Below, in pieces: positions 8,693-18,622 of a DNA stretch of 64,000 bases (positions are counted from its first letter, which is position 1; every line of letters starts with the position of its first letter). The translations under genes were made by a program, and so were the position numbers. The notes beneath the pieces are model-generated. The model did no database searches, was not told the DNA's origin, and saw only the letters and a list, made by a program, of their open reading frames with translations. The stretch comes from Methanoculleus thermophilus (GTDB lineage Archaea > Halobacteriota > Methanomicrobia > Methanomicrobiales > Methanoculleaceae), in NCBI RefSeq assembly GCF_001571405.1, contig NZ_BCNX01000008.1:1-64000 (forward strand), read 5' to 3'.

Positions 8693-9611
8693 TCCGGTCC
8701 TGCCCGGCAACACCCGGGCCCGGGACCGTCTCGTTGAAGAGCAGGAACTGGAGCCTATTGTATTCAGCCGACGGGACCGAGAACTCCCAGGGTAACTCGC
8801 GGGTCTCGTTATGCGAAAGCGTCACCGTGAACTGGTCGATCGGGAGCACGGCGTGGATCGTCGAGGTATTCGTCGTCGGATCGAATGTCTGGTTGAGGAG
8901 GATGGCCTCGACGGTGTAGGTGACGTCGCGGTACTCGTGGTTCCCGACGCCGATGATGAGTGACTGATTTACGTCGACCCGGGGGGCGGTCGGGTAGTCT
9001 GCGGCCTTCCCCCCGGGCCCGAGGATATAGAACTCGGTGAAGTGTTCACCCTCTTTCGGCACGGCGATGACGTAGGCGGTCGTTATGAGCGCCAGAGCGA
9101 TCGCCACGACAAGAAACGCGGAGAGCCCGCGGTCGAGCCGGGAGGCCTCAGGATCGAAGAGCTCCAGGCGGGCGGCCTCGATCATCTCCCGGGCGGGGAC
9201 CACGAAGCGCTCCTCGGCCGGGAGGAGGAGACGCCGGTACCAGGCCGCCGCCGACATCGCGAGGGTGAAAGCCGTCAGCGAGACGAGGATCGGGTCGAGC
9301 CGGATCCCCCAGGGCGTGTAGTTTAGCCCGAGCCCGATGAGGGGGACGACCGCGATCGAGAGCCCGAACGAGAGGGCAACCCGCTCGATCCCGTCGAGAT
9401 CCCCCTTCGCCGGAAAGAGCGCGGCGATCAGGGCGTAGCCCGGGATGAAGAGGACCATCGCCACGCCAAAGAGGATCCGGAGAGGGCTTGCGTTCAACAC
9501 CGGGAGGTAGACGGAAAGCAGGGTCGCGACCGTGAGGAGAGCAACCGCGATGAGGTCGCCGGGCCGGTACGCGGCGACCTCATCGATCAGTCGTGGATCT
9601 TCGCTATTCAT
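8640..9611 (-). CDS. DUF1616 family membrane protein
   Basis: 323 residues from the ATG at 9611. An upstream in-frame ATG at 9641 would add ten residues and overlap the previous gene; neither start has a clear Shine-Dalgarno. Four N-terminal membrane spans, including the VLFIPGYALIAALFP segment typical of DUF1616, are followed by a short cytosolic stretch, a fifth span (about 165-185) and an extracytoplasmic beta-sandwich with several NxS/T sites and a TVTLSHNETRELPWEF segment. DUF1616 proteins are archaeal envelope proteins often found near S-layer or exopolysaccharide genes. It follows a secreted protein gene by 11 nt and probably shares its transcript. Confidence 0.8.
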   Translation of the reverse strand: MNSEDPRLIDEVAAYRPGDLIAVALLTVATLLSVYLPVLNASPLRILFGVAMVLFIPGYALIAALFPAKGDLDGIERVALSFGLSIAVVPLIGLGLNYTPWGIRLDPILVSLTAFTLAMSAAAWYRRLLLPAEERFVVPAREMIEAARLELFDPEASRLDRGLSAFLVVAIALALITTAYVIAVPKEGEHFTEFYILGPGGKAADYPTAPRVDVNQSLIIGVGNHEYRDVTYTVEAILLNQTFDPTTNTSTIHAVLPIDQFTVTLSHNETRELPWEFSVPSAEYNRLQFLLFNETVPGPGVAGQDRINASYRDLHLWLQVRPA

Positions 9612-9622
9612 GGATTGGCCTG

Positions 9623-10786
9623 TCAACCCCTTCTCAGCCATCCGAACATTAAGATTCCGAATGCGATGACCGGGAGGAGGGGAGAGAACGGGGCCGCGGC
9701 CGGGGTCGTCGCCGCCGGGGCGGCCGTCGTCTCGGTCTCTGCGGACGCAAGAGTGGGCGTCGCGACCGCGGTCTCACCGGCGGGTGTTGCGGCGACGAGG
9801 AGTGCATACGCGCCCGCAGCGGTGATCGTGGTCGTGATCCGGTCGCCCTGGATCTTCGAGGGGACCGGCGTCCAGACGCCGTTCTCGTAGCGTGCGATCG
9901 TCGCGGTTGCGTCGGCCGACGGGAGCGCGAAGGAGAGCGTCACGGCGGGGTCAAACGTCCGCCCCTCCGGGGTCACCGCGTAGGCGGAGCCGGAGAGCGA
10001 CCAGCCGGCGGGGGCGGTGCCCTGGGCGGTGAAGAGTTCGAGCCTGGCGTCTAGAGCGCCGGGGCCGGTCAGCGAGACCTTCCTGTCGGTCGAGGTCACG
10101 GTCGTTGGGGTGGCGGTGGGCTCGGGGATGAAGGGGGCGCCGGGGGAGCCGCCGGGGGAGAGGGGACCGCTGCTACCCGACGAGGGGGAGCCGCCGTTGC
10201 CCGACGGGGAACCAATGGTGATCTTCTGGGAGAGGGCCTGTTGCCCGTCGATCTTGATTGTGACCGTCGCGGTGCCGCTCTCGATTCCCTCGAGGGCAAA
10301 GGAGATTGTGCCGTCGGCACCCTTCTTCTTACCCATTAACTCAAGACTGGCGATGATGTTCCGATCTATGGCCTTTCCCTTGAGGGAGACAAGATCGTAG
10401 GTACCGCCGGGGATGTCATCTGAATGGCTGATCTCGACCACTCCGTTCGTATCGGCGTTTTTGCCCGTGCTAAAAGACATCCCGTCCTTCTGCTCCAGCG
10501 AGACCGTAGTCCATTCCGTACCCTCCGTGTAGACCTCAATCTTTCCCTCGTTGAGGGAGAAAGGAAGAGTGAGATCGCGGGCCCTAAAAGAAAACGCATT
10601 ACCCGGATCCGCATCGAACTCTGCGCTGATACCGAGGGAGAATACGGCATCATCAGGAAGGCCCTTCACGTCCACGGTGACCGTATCCCCTGAATCAATC
10701 TTCGTAGGGGATATATCGATCGTTGCCGCTGTTGCGGCAGGGATCAGAAGAGCGAACAGGATGATAAAGACAGCATGATTGTTCAT
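9623..10786 (-). CDS. Secreted surface protein with C-terminal membrane anchor
   Basis: 387 residues from the ATG at 10786, chosen because it begins a clean signal peptide (MNNHAVFIILFALLIPAATA). A beta-rich region with EIYTEG-type strands leads to a Ser/Gly/Pro linker (about 205-235) and a second domain. The second domain carries TFDPAVTLSFALP and ENGVWTPVPSKI and is shared with the divergent neighbour at 10835. A Thr/Ala-rich stalk and a C-terminal span (PLLPVIAFGILMFGWLRRG) follow. The tail resembles archaeosortase-type sorting signals but lacks a strict PGF. Probably cell-surface. Confidence 0.75.
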   Translation of the reverse strand: MNNHAVFIILFALLIPAATAATIDISPTKIDSGDTVTVDVKGLPDDAVFSLGISAEFDADPGNAFSFRARDLTLPFSLNEGKIEVYTEGTEWTTVSLEQKDGMSFSTGKNADTNGVVEISHSDDIPGGTYDLVSLKGKAIDRNIIASLELMGKKKGADGTISFALEGIESGTATVTIKIDGQQALSQKITIGSPSGNGGSPSSGSSGPLSPGGSPGAPFIPEPTATPTTVTSTDRKVSLTGPGALDARLELFTAQGTAPAGWSLSGSAYAVTPEGRTFDPAVTLSFALPSADATATIARYENGVWTPVPSKIQGDRITTTITAAGAYALLVAATPAGETAVATPTLASAETETTAAPAATTPAAAPFSPLLPVIAFGILMFGWLRRG

Positions 10787-10834
10787 CGAGAAAAACTCCA
10801 ATTCAATTAGATCAGATACAGATGTCTGTTTGAA

Positions 10835-12916
10835 ATGAAAAAATTTATGAAATGGCAAGACCAACTGGGCACCATGAAATTTAAGAAAGGCCTGTTGTTA
10901 CTACTGGGCGCTCTCATAGCCCTGATCTCCATTCCTGCAGCGATAAGCGCTGCAGCCAGTGGTGACGACACCTACATAGAGGTAACCCTAATAGAACCGG
11001 ATAATTACACGTACCGAGACCTGATCGTTAAGAATGTAGAGAACCTCGATCCGCTGGACGGGAACACTCCCGTGGTGAACCTGTCGGATTACGCCTCCTC
11101 CAAAGCTCTCAACCTACCAACCATCGGGAAGCTCGTCCGAAAGTTCGACCCGGCCGAGGGCACCTACAGTCATGATGGAGAGTCGATTGGTGTACGCATC
11201 ACGCCCGCGGAAACAACATCACACAGTCTGCCAGGGGTCTATCAAAACTACCTGGTTTATACCGAACGGACGTTCCCTGACTTCAGTGTGATCGGCAACG
11301 GGACTGCGTATGCCGGCGATTACGGTAACGTACTCTTGATCAAATGCCCAAAGAACAATGGTAAAGAAGCCGCCGGGCTCACCGAGCTCTTTAAGGAGCC
11401 ATTCAAGGAAGGGTATCTCTTCAACACAGAGGGCATACTTTACTTCAGTACCGATGCCAAGAAAGTGGCCGTCTGGCCGGCCGTGATGCCCTACAACACA
11501 AGCAACCTGACCTACACACTGGATAACAATAAAGTCCCTCTCGGGTATTTCTGCCCGAACCTGAGTGCAGTCCAGGCGTTCTCCCCTGGAGGCGGGCAGG
11601 GTGAGTATGCCCCAGAACCCGGCGAGTACCTCATCATGGTGGTGAAGTATGACAGCAACAGCAAGAAGATGCGCATCATCGCCGCCATGCCGGTCCTCAT
11701 CCTCAAGAGCGACACCAAGGTGATCTGGTCGGAAAAGAACCCATACTACCAGGACTCGCAAAAGAGTGTAACCATCAGTTTCAATGAGATGGTAGATAAC
11801 ATCTCCTACGCCCTGGTCAAAAAGGATCCGTCTGACCTGTACTACGACCTCGATATCAATGTCGACACCAGAAAACTCGCAGAGCAGGGTATGGATGTCA
11901 CAAACCTGGACGGACTCATCCCGATCCTGCACGCGATCACGCAGTCGAATAGTTCGATCACCTACACACTGAAGCCCTACGGTCAAGAAGCCACGTTAGA
12001 GAAGTACGGCGGCCTTGTCATCGCCGAAGGCTACGGATGCGCAGGTTACGCCAACAGCAATTCCGTGAAAGTTGCCGCCGCAACCCTCCAGAAACTCAAC
12101 CCCGGCGACTACTATCTCTACGCTCTGGGCATGGACGGCCAGAAAGTCGTTGCCGTCGACCAGATGAACGTCAGCATCGCGGCCGTAGAACCGACGCCCA
12201 CACCCACATATCGCCCCGGCGGTGGCGGCGGTGGCGGCAGCCCGAGCGGCGGCGGCCCGAGCGGCCCCACCGAACCGAGCGGCCCGGTCGCCTACGAGGG
12301 CACCGGTAGCCTCATGACCGACAGCACCGGCATCGTCGTCCAGTCCATCGCGGTCAGCGCCGTAGACGGCGTCGCAACCGTCATCGTCCCGGCGGGGGTT
12401 CAGGCCCTTGACGCCAACGGCAACCCGATTACCGAGGTCGGGATTGAGCCTCTCGCAAGCGATGCAGTCCCGGCAGTCCCGGCCGGTGCCGTCTTCGCGT
12501 TCGCTGGCTACGCCTATGTGGCCAGCCCCGCCGGCGCCACCTTCGACCCCGCAATCACCCTGACCCTGGAGATCCCCGAGGATGTCTGGAACACCCTCGA
12601 TCTTGAGAGCGAACAGCTCTCGGTGAAGTGGTACAACGAGGAGACAGGACTCTGGGAGAACATCCCGACGACCTTCGACCCCGAGACCCGGACCGTGAGG
12701 GCGACGGTGACGCACTTCAGCATCTTCGCGCTCTTCGCCGAGCCGGTGCCGGAGACGACCACCCCGACCGAGACCCCGACCACCACAACCACGACGACAG
12801 CCCCCGGTGGAGAGACACCCACTGAAGGACTGCCGATGACGGTGATCCTCTCGATCTTCGCGGTCGTCGTCATCATCATTGCAGCGGCAGGCTACTTCCT
12901 CCTGAAGAGGAAGTAA
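10835..12916 (+). CDS. DUF3821-type cell-surface protein
   Basis: 693 residues. A signal peptide lies near the N-terminus; an in-frame ATG at 10874 gives the more typical MKFKKGLLLLLGALIALISI start. The N-terminal two thirds look like the DUF3821 surface domains of Methanomicrobiales (EPDNYTYRDLIVKN, then many Tyr/Asn-rich strands, GDYGNVLLIKCPKNNGK). A Gly/Ser/Pro hinge at about 465-490 precedes a domain with TFDPAITLTLEIP and WYNEETGLWENIP, matching the divergent protein at 9623-10786. A Thr-rich stalk and a final span ending FLLKRK anchor it. Likely an S-layer-associated or adhesive protein. Confidence 0.8.
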   Translation: MKKFMKWQDQLGTMKFKKGLLLLLGALIALISIPAAISAAASGDDTYIEVTLIEPDNYTYRDLIVKNVENLDPLDGNTPVVNLSDYASSKALNLPTIGKLVRKFDPAEGTYSHDGESIGVRITPAETTSHSLPGVYQNYLVYTERTFPDFSVIGNGTAYAGDYGNVLLIKCPKNNGKEAAGLTELFKEPFKEGYLFNTEGILYFSTDAKKVAVWPAVMPYNTSNLTYTLDNNKVPLGYFCPNLSAVQAFSPGGGQGEYAPEPGEYLIMVVKYDSNSKKMRIIAAMPVLILKSDTKVIWSEKNPYYQDSQKSVTISFNEMVDNISYALVKKDPSDLYYDLDINVDTRKLAEQGMDVTNLDGLIPILHAITQSNSSITYTLKPYGQEATLEKYGGLVIAEGYGCAGYANSNSVKVAAATLQKLNPGDYYLYALGMDGQKVVAVDQMNVSIAAVEPTPTPTYRPGGGGGGGSPSGGGPSGPTEPSGPVAYEGTGSLMTDSTGIVVQSIAVSAVDGVATVIVPAGVQALDANGNPITEVGIEPLASDAVPAVPAGAVFAFAGYAYVASPAGATFDPAITLTLEIPEDVWNTLDLESEQLSVKWYNEETGLWENIPTTFDPETRTVRATVTHFSIFALFAEPVPETTTPTETPTTTTTTTAPGGETPTEGLPMTVILSIFAVVVIIIAAAGYFLLKRK

Positions 12917-12938
12917 TCCCCACCCGACCTCTTTTTCC

Positions 12939-13862
12939 CTAGGCCAGGAAGGCCAGAAAGGCGAAGTATCCCACAACCAGCACCTGGAAGATGAAGTACC
13001 CTGCGATATTCGCCGTGGCGTAGCGGAGGGAGGGCTCACGGTCCGGGGATCGGTGAAGAAACCCCCACACCGCAATCCCGAGCGGGACGAGCGATGCAAG
13101 CGCCACCGGGCGGAAGTCCACGGGAAAGAACGCCCCCGTCAGGGCAGAGACGACAAGCGCCGCGGTCGCGAGGCTCGCCGCGACAGCAATCAACCCAAAC
13201 CCGAAGACCCGCCCCTTCCGTGCAACAAGGGTCGGCTTTCCCCCCGCGATATCCCCCTCCCGGTCCGGGATCTGGACGCTTATGTTAAAGACGAGCCCGT
13301 GGAGGGCGAGCGGGAGGGCAAACGCAAAGAAGGTAAGATCGAGGGTCCCCGCCGCGACGAAGTAACCCGCGCCCGGCATCAGGAGTCCGAAGGTGATCAT
13401 GTTCGCGACCTCGCCGAGCTTGCGGTAGACGAGCGCGACCGGCGGCGCCGTGTAGAACCAGCCTATCAGGTTCCCGGCGATCCCGAAGACCAGAAAGATG
13501 GCCGGGTAGGTGTAGACGGTCACAAAGGCATAGCCGATCAGGAGCGAGGCCGCCATCAGGGTGACGGCCGCCGCGAGCGCTGCGGGTTTTAAGTGCGGAT
13601 TTTTCGGGAGGACCCCGCTCCCCCCCGATATCGCCGTCGTCTCGACGAACCGGTCGGCATCGGCATCGAAGTAGTCGTTGCTGTAGTGGACCGAGAGGTG
13701 CGCCGCAGCCATCGCCGCGTAGCCAAAGACGAACTGCACCGGGGTGAACCGCGCCCCGAGGAGGAGGGCGAGGAGCGCCCCGGCGGCAAAAGGGATAAAG
13801 CCCGAGATGAGGAAAGGGAACCGGCCGAGCCGGATGAACTCGGCCAGGGCGCGGGTATCCAT
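12939..13862 (-). CDS. UbiA/MenA-family prenyltransferase
   Basis: 307 residues with eight or nine membrane spans. The first Asp-rich motif is NDYFDADADRF (about 63-73) and the second is IPDREGDIAGGKPTL (about 196-210), the Mg-prenyl-diphosphate sites of the family. The motif spacing is closest to MenA-like (1,4-dihydroxy-2-naphthoate prenyltransferase) members, which in methanogens lack an assigned substrate. A TATA-like GGTATATGTATAATT (reverse strand) lies about 26 nt upstream of the ATG, so the mRNA may be leaderless and separately transcribed from argB. Confidence 0.85.
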   Translation of the reverse strand: MDTRALAEFIRLGRFPFLISGFIPFAAGALLALLLGARFTPVQFVFGYAAMAAAHLSVHYSNDYFDADADRFVETTAISGGSGVLPKNPHLKPAALAAAVTLMAASLLIGYAFVTVYTYPAIFLVFGIAGNLIGWFYTAPPVALVYRKLGEVANMITFGLLMPGAGYFVAAGTLDLTFFAFALPLALHGLVFNISVQIPDREGDIAGGKPTLVARKGRVFGFGLIAVAASLATAALVVSALTGAFFPVDFRPVALASLVPLGIAVWGFLHRSPDREPSLRYATANIAGYFIFQVLVVGYFAFLAFLA

Positions 13863-13900
13863 GGGGGGAGAACCGGCGCAGGTATATGTATAATTTTCTA

Positions 13901-14770
13901 TCAGAGCGTGAGCATCGTCCCGACGCCCTCGTCGGTGAAGAGCTCGAGGAGGAGGTTGTGCGGCCGGTTGCCGTTCACGACGTGGGCGCCTTCGACGCCG
14001 TTTTTGACCGCTTTCATGCAGCCCTCGAGCTTCGGGATCATCCCGCCGGAGATCACACCTTCGGCGATCATCCTCTCCGCTTCGGCGAGCGTGAGCCGGT
14101 GGAAGATCTTCGTCCGGTCGGCATCCATCACACCGTCGACATCGGTAAGACTGACCAGTTTGAATGCCTGAAGGGCAATCGCGATCTCCGCGGCCGCAGT
14201 ATCGGCGTTGATATTCAGGCTCTGCCCCTGCCGGTCGATCCCGATCGGGGCCACGACCGGGATGTAGTCCTGAGCGAGGAGGCAGTGGAGCACCTTCGGG
14301 TTGACCTCCTCGATCTCGCCGACCTGGCCGAGATCGACCTCCTCGATGACCTCGCCGACCTTCACCCGCTGCGGCTCCATCTTCCGGGCGATGAGGAGGT
14401 TGCCGTCGTTCCCGGAGATCCCGACAGCACAGGTGCCGCAGTTTGCGATGAGGGAGACGATCCCGTCGTTGATCTTTCCGACGAGGACCATCTGGGCGAT
14501 CTCGAGCGTCTCGGCGTCGGTGATCCGGAGCCCCCCGACGAACTTCGGCTCTTTGCCCATCGCCTGCATCTTCGCCGTGATCTCAGGGCCGCCGCCGTGG
14601 ACCAGGACGACCTTCATCCCGACGTAGCGGAGCAGGACGGCGTCCCGGATCACCGTCTCGAGGATATTCTGGTCGACCATCGCGTGGCCGCCGAGCTTGA
14701 TCACGATAGTCTTGCCGTAAAATTTCTGGATGTAGGGGAGTGCCTCCATCAGCACTTCTTCGCGTTTCAT
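13901..14770 (-). CDS. argB: Acetylglutamate kinase
   Basis: 289 residues, usual length. N-terminal [12 protein letters not shown] and [10 protein letters not shown], then GNDGNLL and SLTDVDGVM segments, and the C-terminal [14 protein letters not shown] are classic for the amino-acid kinase fold of ArgB, which phosphorylates N-acetyl-L-glutamate in arginine biosynthesis. The start overlaps the argJ stop by 4 nt. Last gene of argC-CBS-argJ-argB. Confidence 0.97.
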   Translation of the reverse strand: MKREEVLMEALPYIQKFYGKTIVIKLGGHAMVDQNILETVIRDAVLLRYVGMKVVLVHGGGPEITAKMQAMGKEPKFVGGLRITDAETLEIAQMVLVGKINDGIVSLIANCGTCAVGISGNDGNLLIARKMEPQRVKVGEVIEEVDLGQVGEIEEVNPKVLHCLLAQDYIPVVAPIGIDRQGQSLNINADTAAAEIAIALQAFKLVSLTDVDGVMDADRTKIFHRLTLAEAERMIAEGVISGGMIPKLEGCMKAVKNGVEGAHVVNGNRPHNLLLELFTDEGVGTMLTL

Positions 14771-15906
14771 GTCGTGTACTTCCCGTTGATCTCTACGTAT
14801 TTCTCAGTGAGGTCGCATCCCCATGCCGTCGCCGTCCCGTCGCCGGCGGCAAGGTCGAGGTCGAACGTCACGGTATCCCCGCGCATCGCGGCCTTTGCCG
14901 CGACAAGGTCCGCAACGATCTCACCGCGGCGCACGAGCGGGATATCCCCGACGGAGAGCGAGACCGCGTAGGGGTCGAACTCCACGCCGGCCCGTCCGGC
15001 CGCAGCAACCACCCGGCCCCAGTTCGGGTCTTCGCCGTAGATGGCGGTCTTGACAAGCGGAGAGGCGACGACCGTCCTCGCGACGGTGGCGGCGGCCTCC
15101 TCATCGGGGGCCCCGCGGACCGTCACCGTAAGGAGCTTCGTCGCCCCTTCACCGTCGCGGGCGATCTGGACCGCAAGGTCGCGGCAGACGGTCTCGATGG
15201 CCCGCGCAAGTTCGTCGCGATTCACCCTGCCCGCGGCGCCCGTCGCGGTGCAGAGGGCCACATCGTTCGTGCTCGTGTCCCCGTCCACGACGACCCGGTT
15301 GAAGGACCGCCGGGTCGCCTGCCGGAGGATATCCTGGAGGACCGGCGCCTCGACCTCGGCATCGGTGTAGATGAACGCAAGCATCGTCCCCATGTTCGGG
15401 GCGATCATTCCGCTGCCCTTCGTGATCCCGCCGACGGTAAACGACTCCGTCTCGACGAGAGCGTGTTTTGGGAACGTATCGGTCGTCATGATCGCCCGTG
15501 CCGCTGCGGCCTCCGCGTCGGCGCTCCGGGCAAGGAGGGGTGCTACCCGTGAACACTGGTCCCGGATGAGATCGAGATCCAGGTAGCGCCCGATCACCCC
15601 GGTGCTCGCGACGCCGACCGAAGCCGGGTCGAGATTAAGCGCGTCGGCCGCAATTGCGGACATCTCGAGTGCGTCGCGGTAGCCCCGCTCGCCGGTGTAG
15701 GCGTTCGCGCACCCGCTGTTCACGACGACCGCATCGAGCCTGCCGCGGCGGATCCGCTCCATCATCACCTCGACCGGGGCCGCCCGCATCCGATTCGACG
15801 TAAAGACGCCGGCCGCCGTCCCGCTCGCCCGGATCAGGGCAAGCCCAAACTTGCCCTCCTTGATCCCCGCAGCAGTGACGCCCTCAACTGCACAGATACT
15901 CTTCAT
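14767..15906 (-). CDS. argJ: Glutamate N-acetyltransferase (ornithine acetyltransferase)
   Basis: 379 residues. The self-cleavage region is [16 protein letters not shown], whose Thr becomes the nucleophile of the beta chain; [13 protein letters not shown] and [13 protein letters not shown] are family blocks. ArgJ recycles acetyl groups between acetylornithine and glutamate and supports the cyclic arginine pathway, consistent with no argA in the cluster. The gene overlaps the CBS gene and argB by 4 nt on each side. Confidence 0.97.
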   Translation of the reverse strand: MKSICAVEGVTAAGIKEGKFGLALIRASGTAAGVFTSNRMRAAPVEVMMERIRRGRLDAVVVNSGCANAYTGERGYRDALEMSAIAADALNLDPASVGVASTGVIGRYLDLDLIRDQCSRVAPLLARSADAEAAAARAIMTTDTFPKHALVETESFTVGGITKGSGMIAPNMGTMLAFIYTDAEVEAPVLQDILRQATRRSFNRVVVDGDTSTNDVALCTATGAAGRVNRDELARAIETVCRDLAVQIARDGEGATKLLTVTVRGAPDEEAAATVARTVVASPLVKTAIYGEDPNWGRVVAAAGRAGVEFDPYAVSLSVGDIPLVRRGEIVADLVAAKAAMRGDTVTFDLDLAAGDGTATAWGCDLTEKYVEINGKYTT

Positions 15907-16388
15907 GACTCTTCCTCCGTAGACTCACCAAGACCCCGGACGATATCCGCCCGGGTGACGATCCCGACCAGTCTGCCGTCGCGGAGCACCGGAAGCCGGG
16001 CTATCCCCTCACGGAGCATCAGGGAAGCAGCATCGGCGATATCCGAGTCCTCGTCGATGGAGACGACCGGGCTGCTCATCACCCTCCGGACCTCCATGCT
16101 CCCGATATCGGTGAGCGCCCGCTTGGTCTTTTCCCAGTTGATGAACTCCCGGACCGGGACCTCGATCACCTCGAGCGGCGAGGGGAGCCAGAGGTCCTCG
16201 GAGAGGTCGCCGACATCGAGGAGCGATATGATATCGGTCTCGGTGACGATCCCCGCCACGCGCTCCCCGTCCATCACGGGGAGCCCGCCGATGTGGTGCT
16301 TCCGGAGCAATCCCGCCGCCTCGCTCACCGGCGAGTCGACCCGGACGGTCACCGGATTCGGGGTCATGACGTCCCTCACCTTCACCAT
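15903..16388 (-). CDS. Two-CBS-domain protein inside the arginine operon
   Basis: 161 residues from the ATG at 16388. This start has a GAGGTGA Shine-Dalgarno that overlaps the argC stop, so the longer in-frame start at 16442 is unlikely. Two CBS domains (about 1-60, DVMTPNPVTV; about 95-155, RVMSSPVVSI) are joined by a 35-residue insert. CBS pairs bind adenosyl ligands and often regulate enzymes or transport; here the position between argC and argJ suggests a role in arginine metabolism. That role is inference. Confidence 0.85.
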   Translation of the reverse strand: MVKVRDVMTPNPVTVRVDSPVSEAAGLLRKHHIGGLPVMDGERVAGIVTETDIISLLDVGDLSEDLWLPSPLEVIEVPVREFINWEKTKRALTDIGSMEVRRVMSSPVVSIDEDSDIADAASLMLREGIARLPVLRDGRLVGIVTRADIVRGLGESTEEES

Positions 16389-16398
16389 CGCGGTCACC

Positions 16399-17385
16399 TC
16401 AAGGCAGCATCCCGGCGACGCGGAGACCGGCGTCTTCCGCAAACCCGCACATCAGGTTCATGTTCTGGATCGCCTGGCCGCTTGCGCCCTTGACCAGGTT
16501 ATCGATCGCCGAGATCGCGACGACCCGGTCGCCCTCGCTCTCGACGGCGACGTCGCAGAAGTTCGTCCCGCGGACGGCCGCAAGGGTGGGTTTCTGGTAG
16601 CGAACGAAGAACTCGTCGGCGTAGAACTTCTTATAGAGCGCTTCGACCTCCTCCTGCTCCATGGGCTCGCGGAGGAGGATATGGGCGGTCGTCAGGATCC
16701 CCCGGTTCACCGGGAGGAGGTGGGGCGTGAAGTAGCACCGGGCGGGCGAGCCGAGCCGGGAGAGCTCCTGCTTCATCTCCGCGAGGTGGCGGTGGGTCGT
16801 CCACTTGTAGGCGCTGAAGTTGTCGCCGACGTTGGGGTAGTGGGTCGTCGCGGAGGGGGAGTTCCCCGCGCCCGAGACCCCGGTCTTTGAGTCGTAGATG
16901 ATGGTGTGGGCGAGTTTTGCCAGCGGCGCGGCGGCCAGTGTCGCGCCGGTCGGGAAGCAGCCCGGGTTTGCGACGAAGGAGGCGCCCCGGATCTCGTCGC
17001 GGTGGAGCTCGGGGATCCCGTAGGGGGCCTTGAAGTAGGCTGTGTGGGGCACGCCGTAGGTCTTCTCGTAGATATCCTTCGCGAGCCGATAATCGGCCGA
17101 GAGGTCGACGGTCTTGATCCCCCGCTCCGCAAGCGTCCCGGCCACCTTCATCGCCGCCGTGTGCGGGACGGCGAGGAAGACGAAGTCGGCGTCAATATCG
17201 CTCGCGTCGATATTTTGAAAGACGAGATCGGTCAGCCCCCGGAGGTGGGGGTGGACCGAGGCGACGGGGGTGCCGTCGAGCTTGCGCGACGTCGCCGCGA
17301 CGACCTCCGCGGACGGGTGGTGCAGCAGGAGCCGCATCAGCTCACCGCCGGTGTATCCGGATGCACCGATAATCGCAATTTCCAT
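16399..17385 (-). CDS. argC: N-acetyl-gamma-glutamyl-phosphate reductase
   Basis: 328 residues. N-terminal [18 protein letters not shown] is the NADP-binding motif, the catalytic Cys is in NPGCFPTGA (about 134-142), and [11 protein letters not shown] and [11 protein letters not shown] are conserved ArgC blocks. It reduces acetylglutamyl phosphate to the semialdehyde in arginine biosynthesis. First gene of the arg unit; a TATA-like TTGTATAAAAG lies close upstream, so the transcript probably has a very short leader. Confidence 0.97.
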   Translation of the reverse strand: MEIAIIGASGYTGGELMRLLLHHPSAEVVAATSRKLDGTPVASVHPHLRGLTDLVFQNIDASDIDADFVFLAVPHTAAMKVAGTLAERGIKTVDLSADYRLAKDIYEKTYGVPHTAYFKAPYGIPELHRDEIRGASFVANPGCFPTGATLAAAPLAKLAHTIIYDSKTGVSGAGNSPSATTHYPNVGDNFSAYKWTTHRHLAEMKQELSRLGSPARCYFTPHLLPVNRGILTTAHILLREPMEQEEVEALYKKFYADEFFVRYQKPTLAAVRGTNFCDVAVESEGDRVVAISAIDNLVKGASGQAIQNMNLMCGFAEDAGLRVAGMLP

Positions 17386-17410
17386 AAGAGAGGGTGTCTT
17401 TTATACAATC

Positions 17411-18316
17411 TTAAGGCTTTGTGGTGCAGCGCTCGTAGAGCCGGGCGGCCACGGACTCGATCACGTCCCGTCCCTCAAGCCCTTCAAGGAGGTCCGGCGG
17501 AAGAGCGGATCTCCCGTAGGTTGCGCCCGCGTAGGCCCCGCAGATGAGGGCGATGGTATCGGTGTTCCCCCCGACGTGTGCGGCGGTCGTGAGGAGGGTC
17601 GCAACATCGCGGATCCGGGTCATCAGGAAGAAGGCAAGCGGAACGGTCTGATAGACGGTGACGTCGTTTCCGATCACCGAAAGAGCGCTCTCGAGACTGA
17701 TCCCCTCGTTTGCGAGGTGGACGGCGGCGCGAACTCTGCTGCCGAGGGTGGCGTCCTCGAGGGCGGCATGCTTCTCGGCAAGGGCGAGAGCGTTCGGGTG
17801 GCCGCGGACGGCGTGGTGGACGAGCAGCGCGACGGTGATCGCCCCTGCGTGGGCTGCCGGGTGGGTGTGGGTAACGCTGCAGGCCTGGACCACCCGTTCG
17901 GTGACGTCGACCGGTTCGTTGTAGAGGAGACCGAACGGGATCGCGATGCTGATGCACCCGGAGGTGTTCGAGGAGACCCCGGAGGGTTTGCCGCCGGAGA
18001 GGAGGAGGTGACGGCACGCGGCGTCAACGGCTCCGTCGGGGAACCGGAGTTCATCGTTCATGTACATCCGGGCAAGGGCGGCCGCATAGGCGTTCTCCGA
18101 GTAGGTGCCGTCGGCGAGCATCTCCGCCACAAGGAGCATCATCTGGGTGTCGTCGGTGAACTGCCCGGGTCTCAGCCCGGCGTTCGGGTGTCCCCGCCAC
18201 GCCCGGCGGTAGCCGTCGTGGATGCGCAAAAGATCGGGGGGCGTGCTCTCCCGCGCCATGCCGAGCGCATCCCCGATGGCGGCGCCGAGGAGGCAGCCCT
18301 TGAACTGGTCGAGCAT
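17411..18316 (-). CDS. ADP-ribosylglycohydrolase family protein
   Basis: 301 residues from the ATG at 18316, giving the family's usual opening FKGCLLGAAIGDALGMA; an ATG ten codons earlier is also possible. Metal-binding motifs DDTQMMLLVAE (about 55-65) and GGNTDTIALICGAYAGA (near 255) fit the DraG/ARH dinuclear Mg enzymes that remove ADP-ribose from proteins or related nucleosides. No DraT or nitrogenase gene is nearby, so the substrate is open. Confidence 0.9.
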   Translation of the reverse strand: MLDQFKGCLLGAAIGDALGMARESTPPDLLRIHDGYRRAWRGHPNAGLRPGQFTDDTQMMLLVAEMLADGTYSENAYAAALARMYMNDELRFPDGAVDAACRHLLLSGGKPSGVSSNTSGCISIAIPFGLLYNEPVDVTERVVQACSVTHTHPAAHAGAITVALLVHHAVRGHPNALALAEKHAALEDATLGSRVRAAVHLANEGISLESALSVIGNDVTVYQTVPLAFFLMTRIRDVATLLTTAAHVGGNTDTIALICGAYAGATYGRSALPPDLLEGLEGRDVIESVAARLYERCTTKP

Positions 18317-18459
18317 TTGAGTAGTATCTCTTGTAGGGCTGCTCATAAGGGTTGTTATTCAGGCGGCGGAGGCAAAGGGCCACGGGGGGTAAATACGGGT
18401 GAATTTAGCCCTACAAAGAGGGTGAGAGGGCAGGCGCCCCCGGCGAACAGGTGTCTGCC

Positions 18460-18563
18460 GTGGCGGGGTGGTGCGCGCGGGCGAGCCTGTGCGATTGTGC
18501 AGCAGAACGATGAGATCATCGCCCTCATGTGGCGGGGTGGTGCGCGCGGGCGAGCCTGTGCGA
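18460..18563. repeat. 35-bp direct repeat, two copies 69 bp apart
   Basis: An identical 35-base sequence beginning GTGGCGGGGTGGTGCGC occurs at 18460-18494 and 18529-18563 with a 34-base unique stretch between. The second copy ends 2 bases before the stop codon of a RelE-like fragment. Only two copies are seen and there are no cas genes, so it is described as a direct repeat and not called CRISPR. Confidence 0.8.
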
Positions 18564-18565
18564 AG

Positions 18566-18622
18566 TCAGTTGTTTCGGTACAGGATGACCCGGTACCTCC
18601 CCACACGGTAGGGGTGCGGGTC
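18566..18622 (-). pseudogene. RelE/ParE-type toxin remnant (C-terminal end only)
   Basis: In the frame opening within the antitoxin's last codons the strand encodes DPHPYRVGRYRVILYRNN and a stop. This is the final beta-hairpin of RelE/ParE toxins (consensus like DPHP...R..GdYRViY). The first 60-70 residues of a normal toxin are missing, so the toxin gene has an internal deletion or is a scar. It sits exactly where the toxin should follow the antitoxin. Confidence 0.5.

Noticed and set aside
18460-18563. Possible CRISPR: two 35-bp repeats with a 34-bp spacer
   Set aside because: Only two copies, no leader, no cas genes; the second copy ends beside a toxin remnant. Described as a direct repeat.
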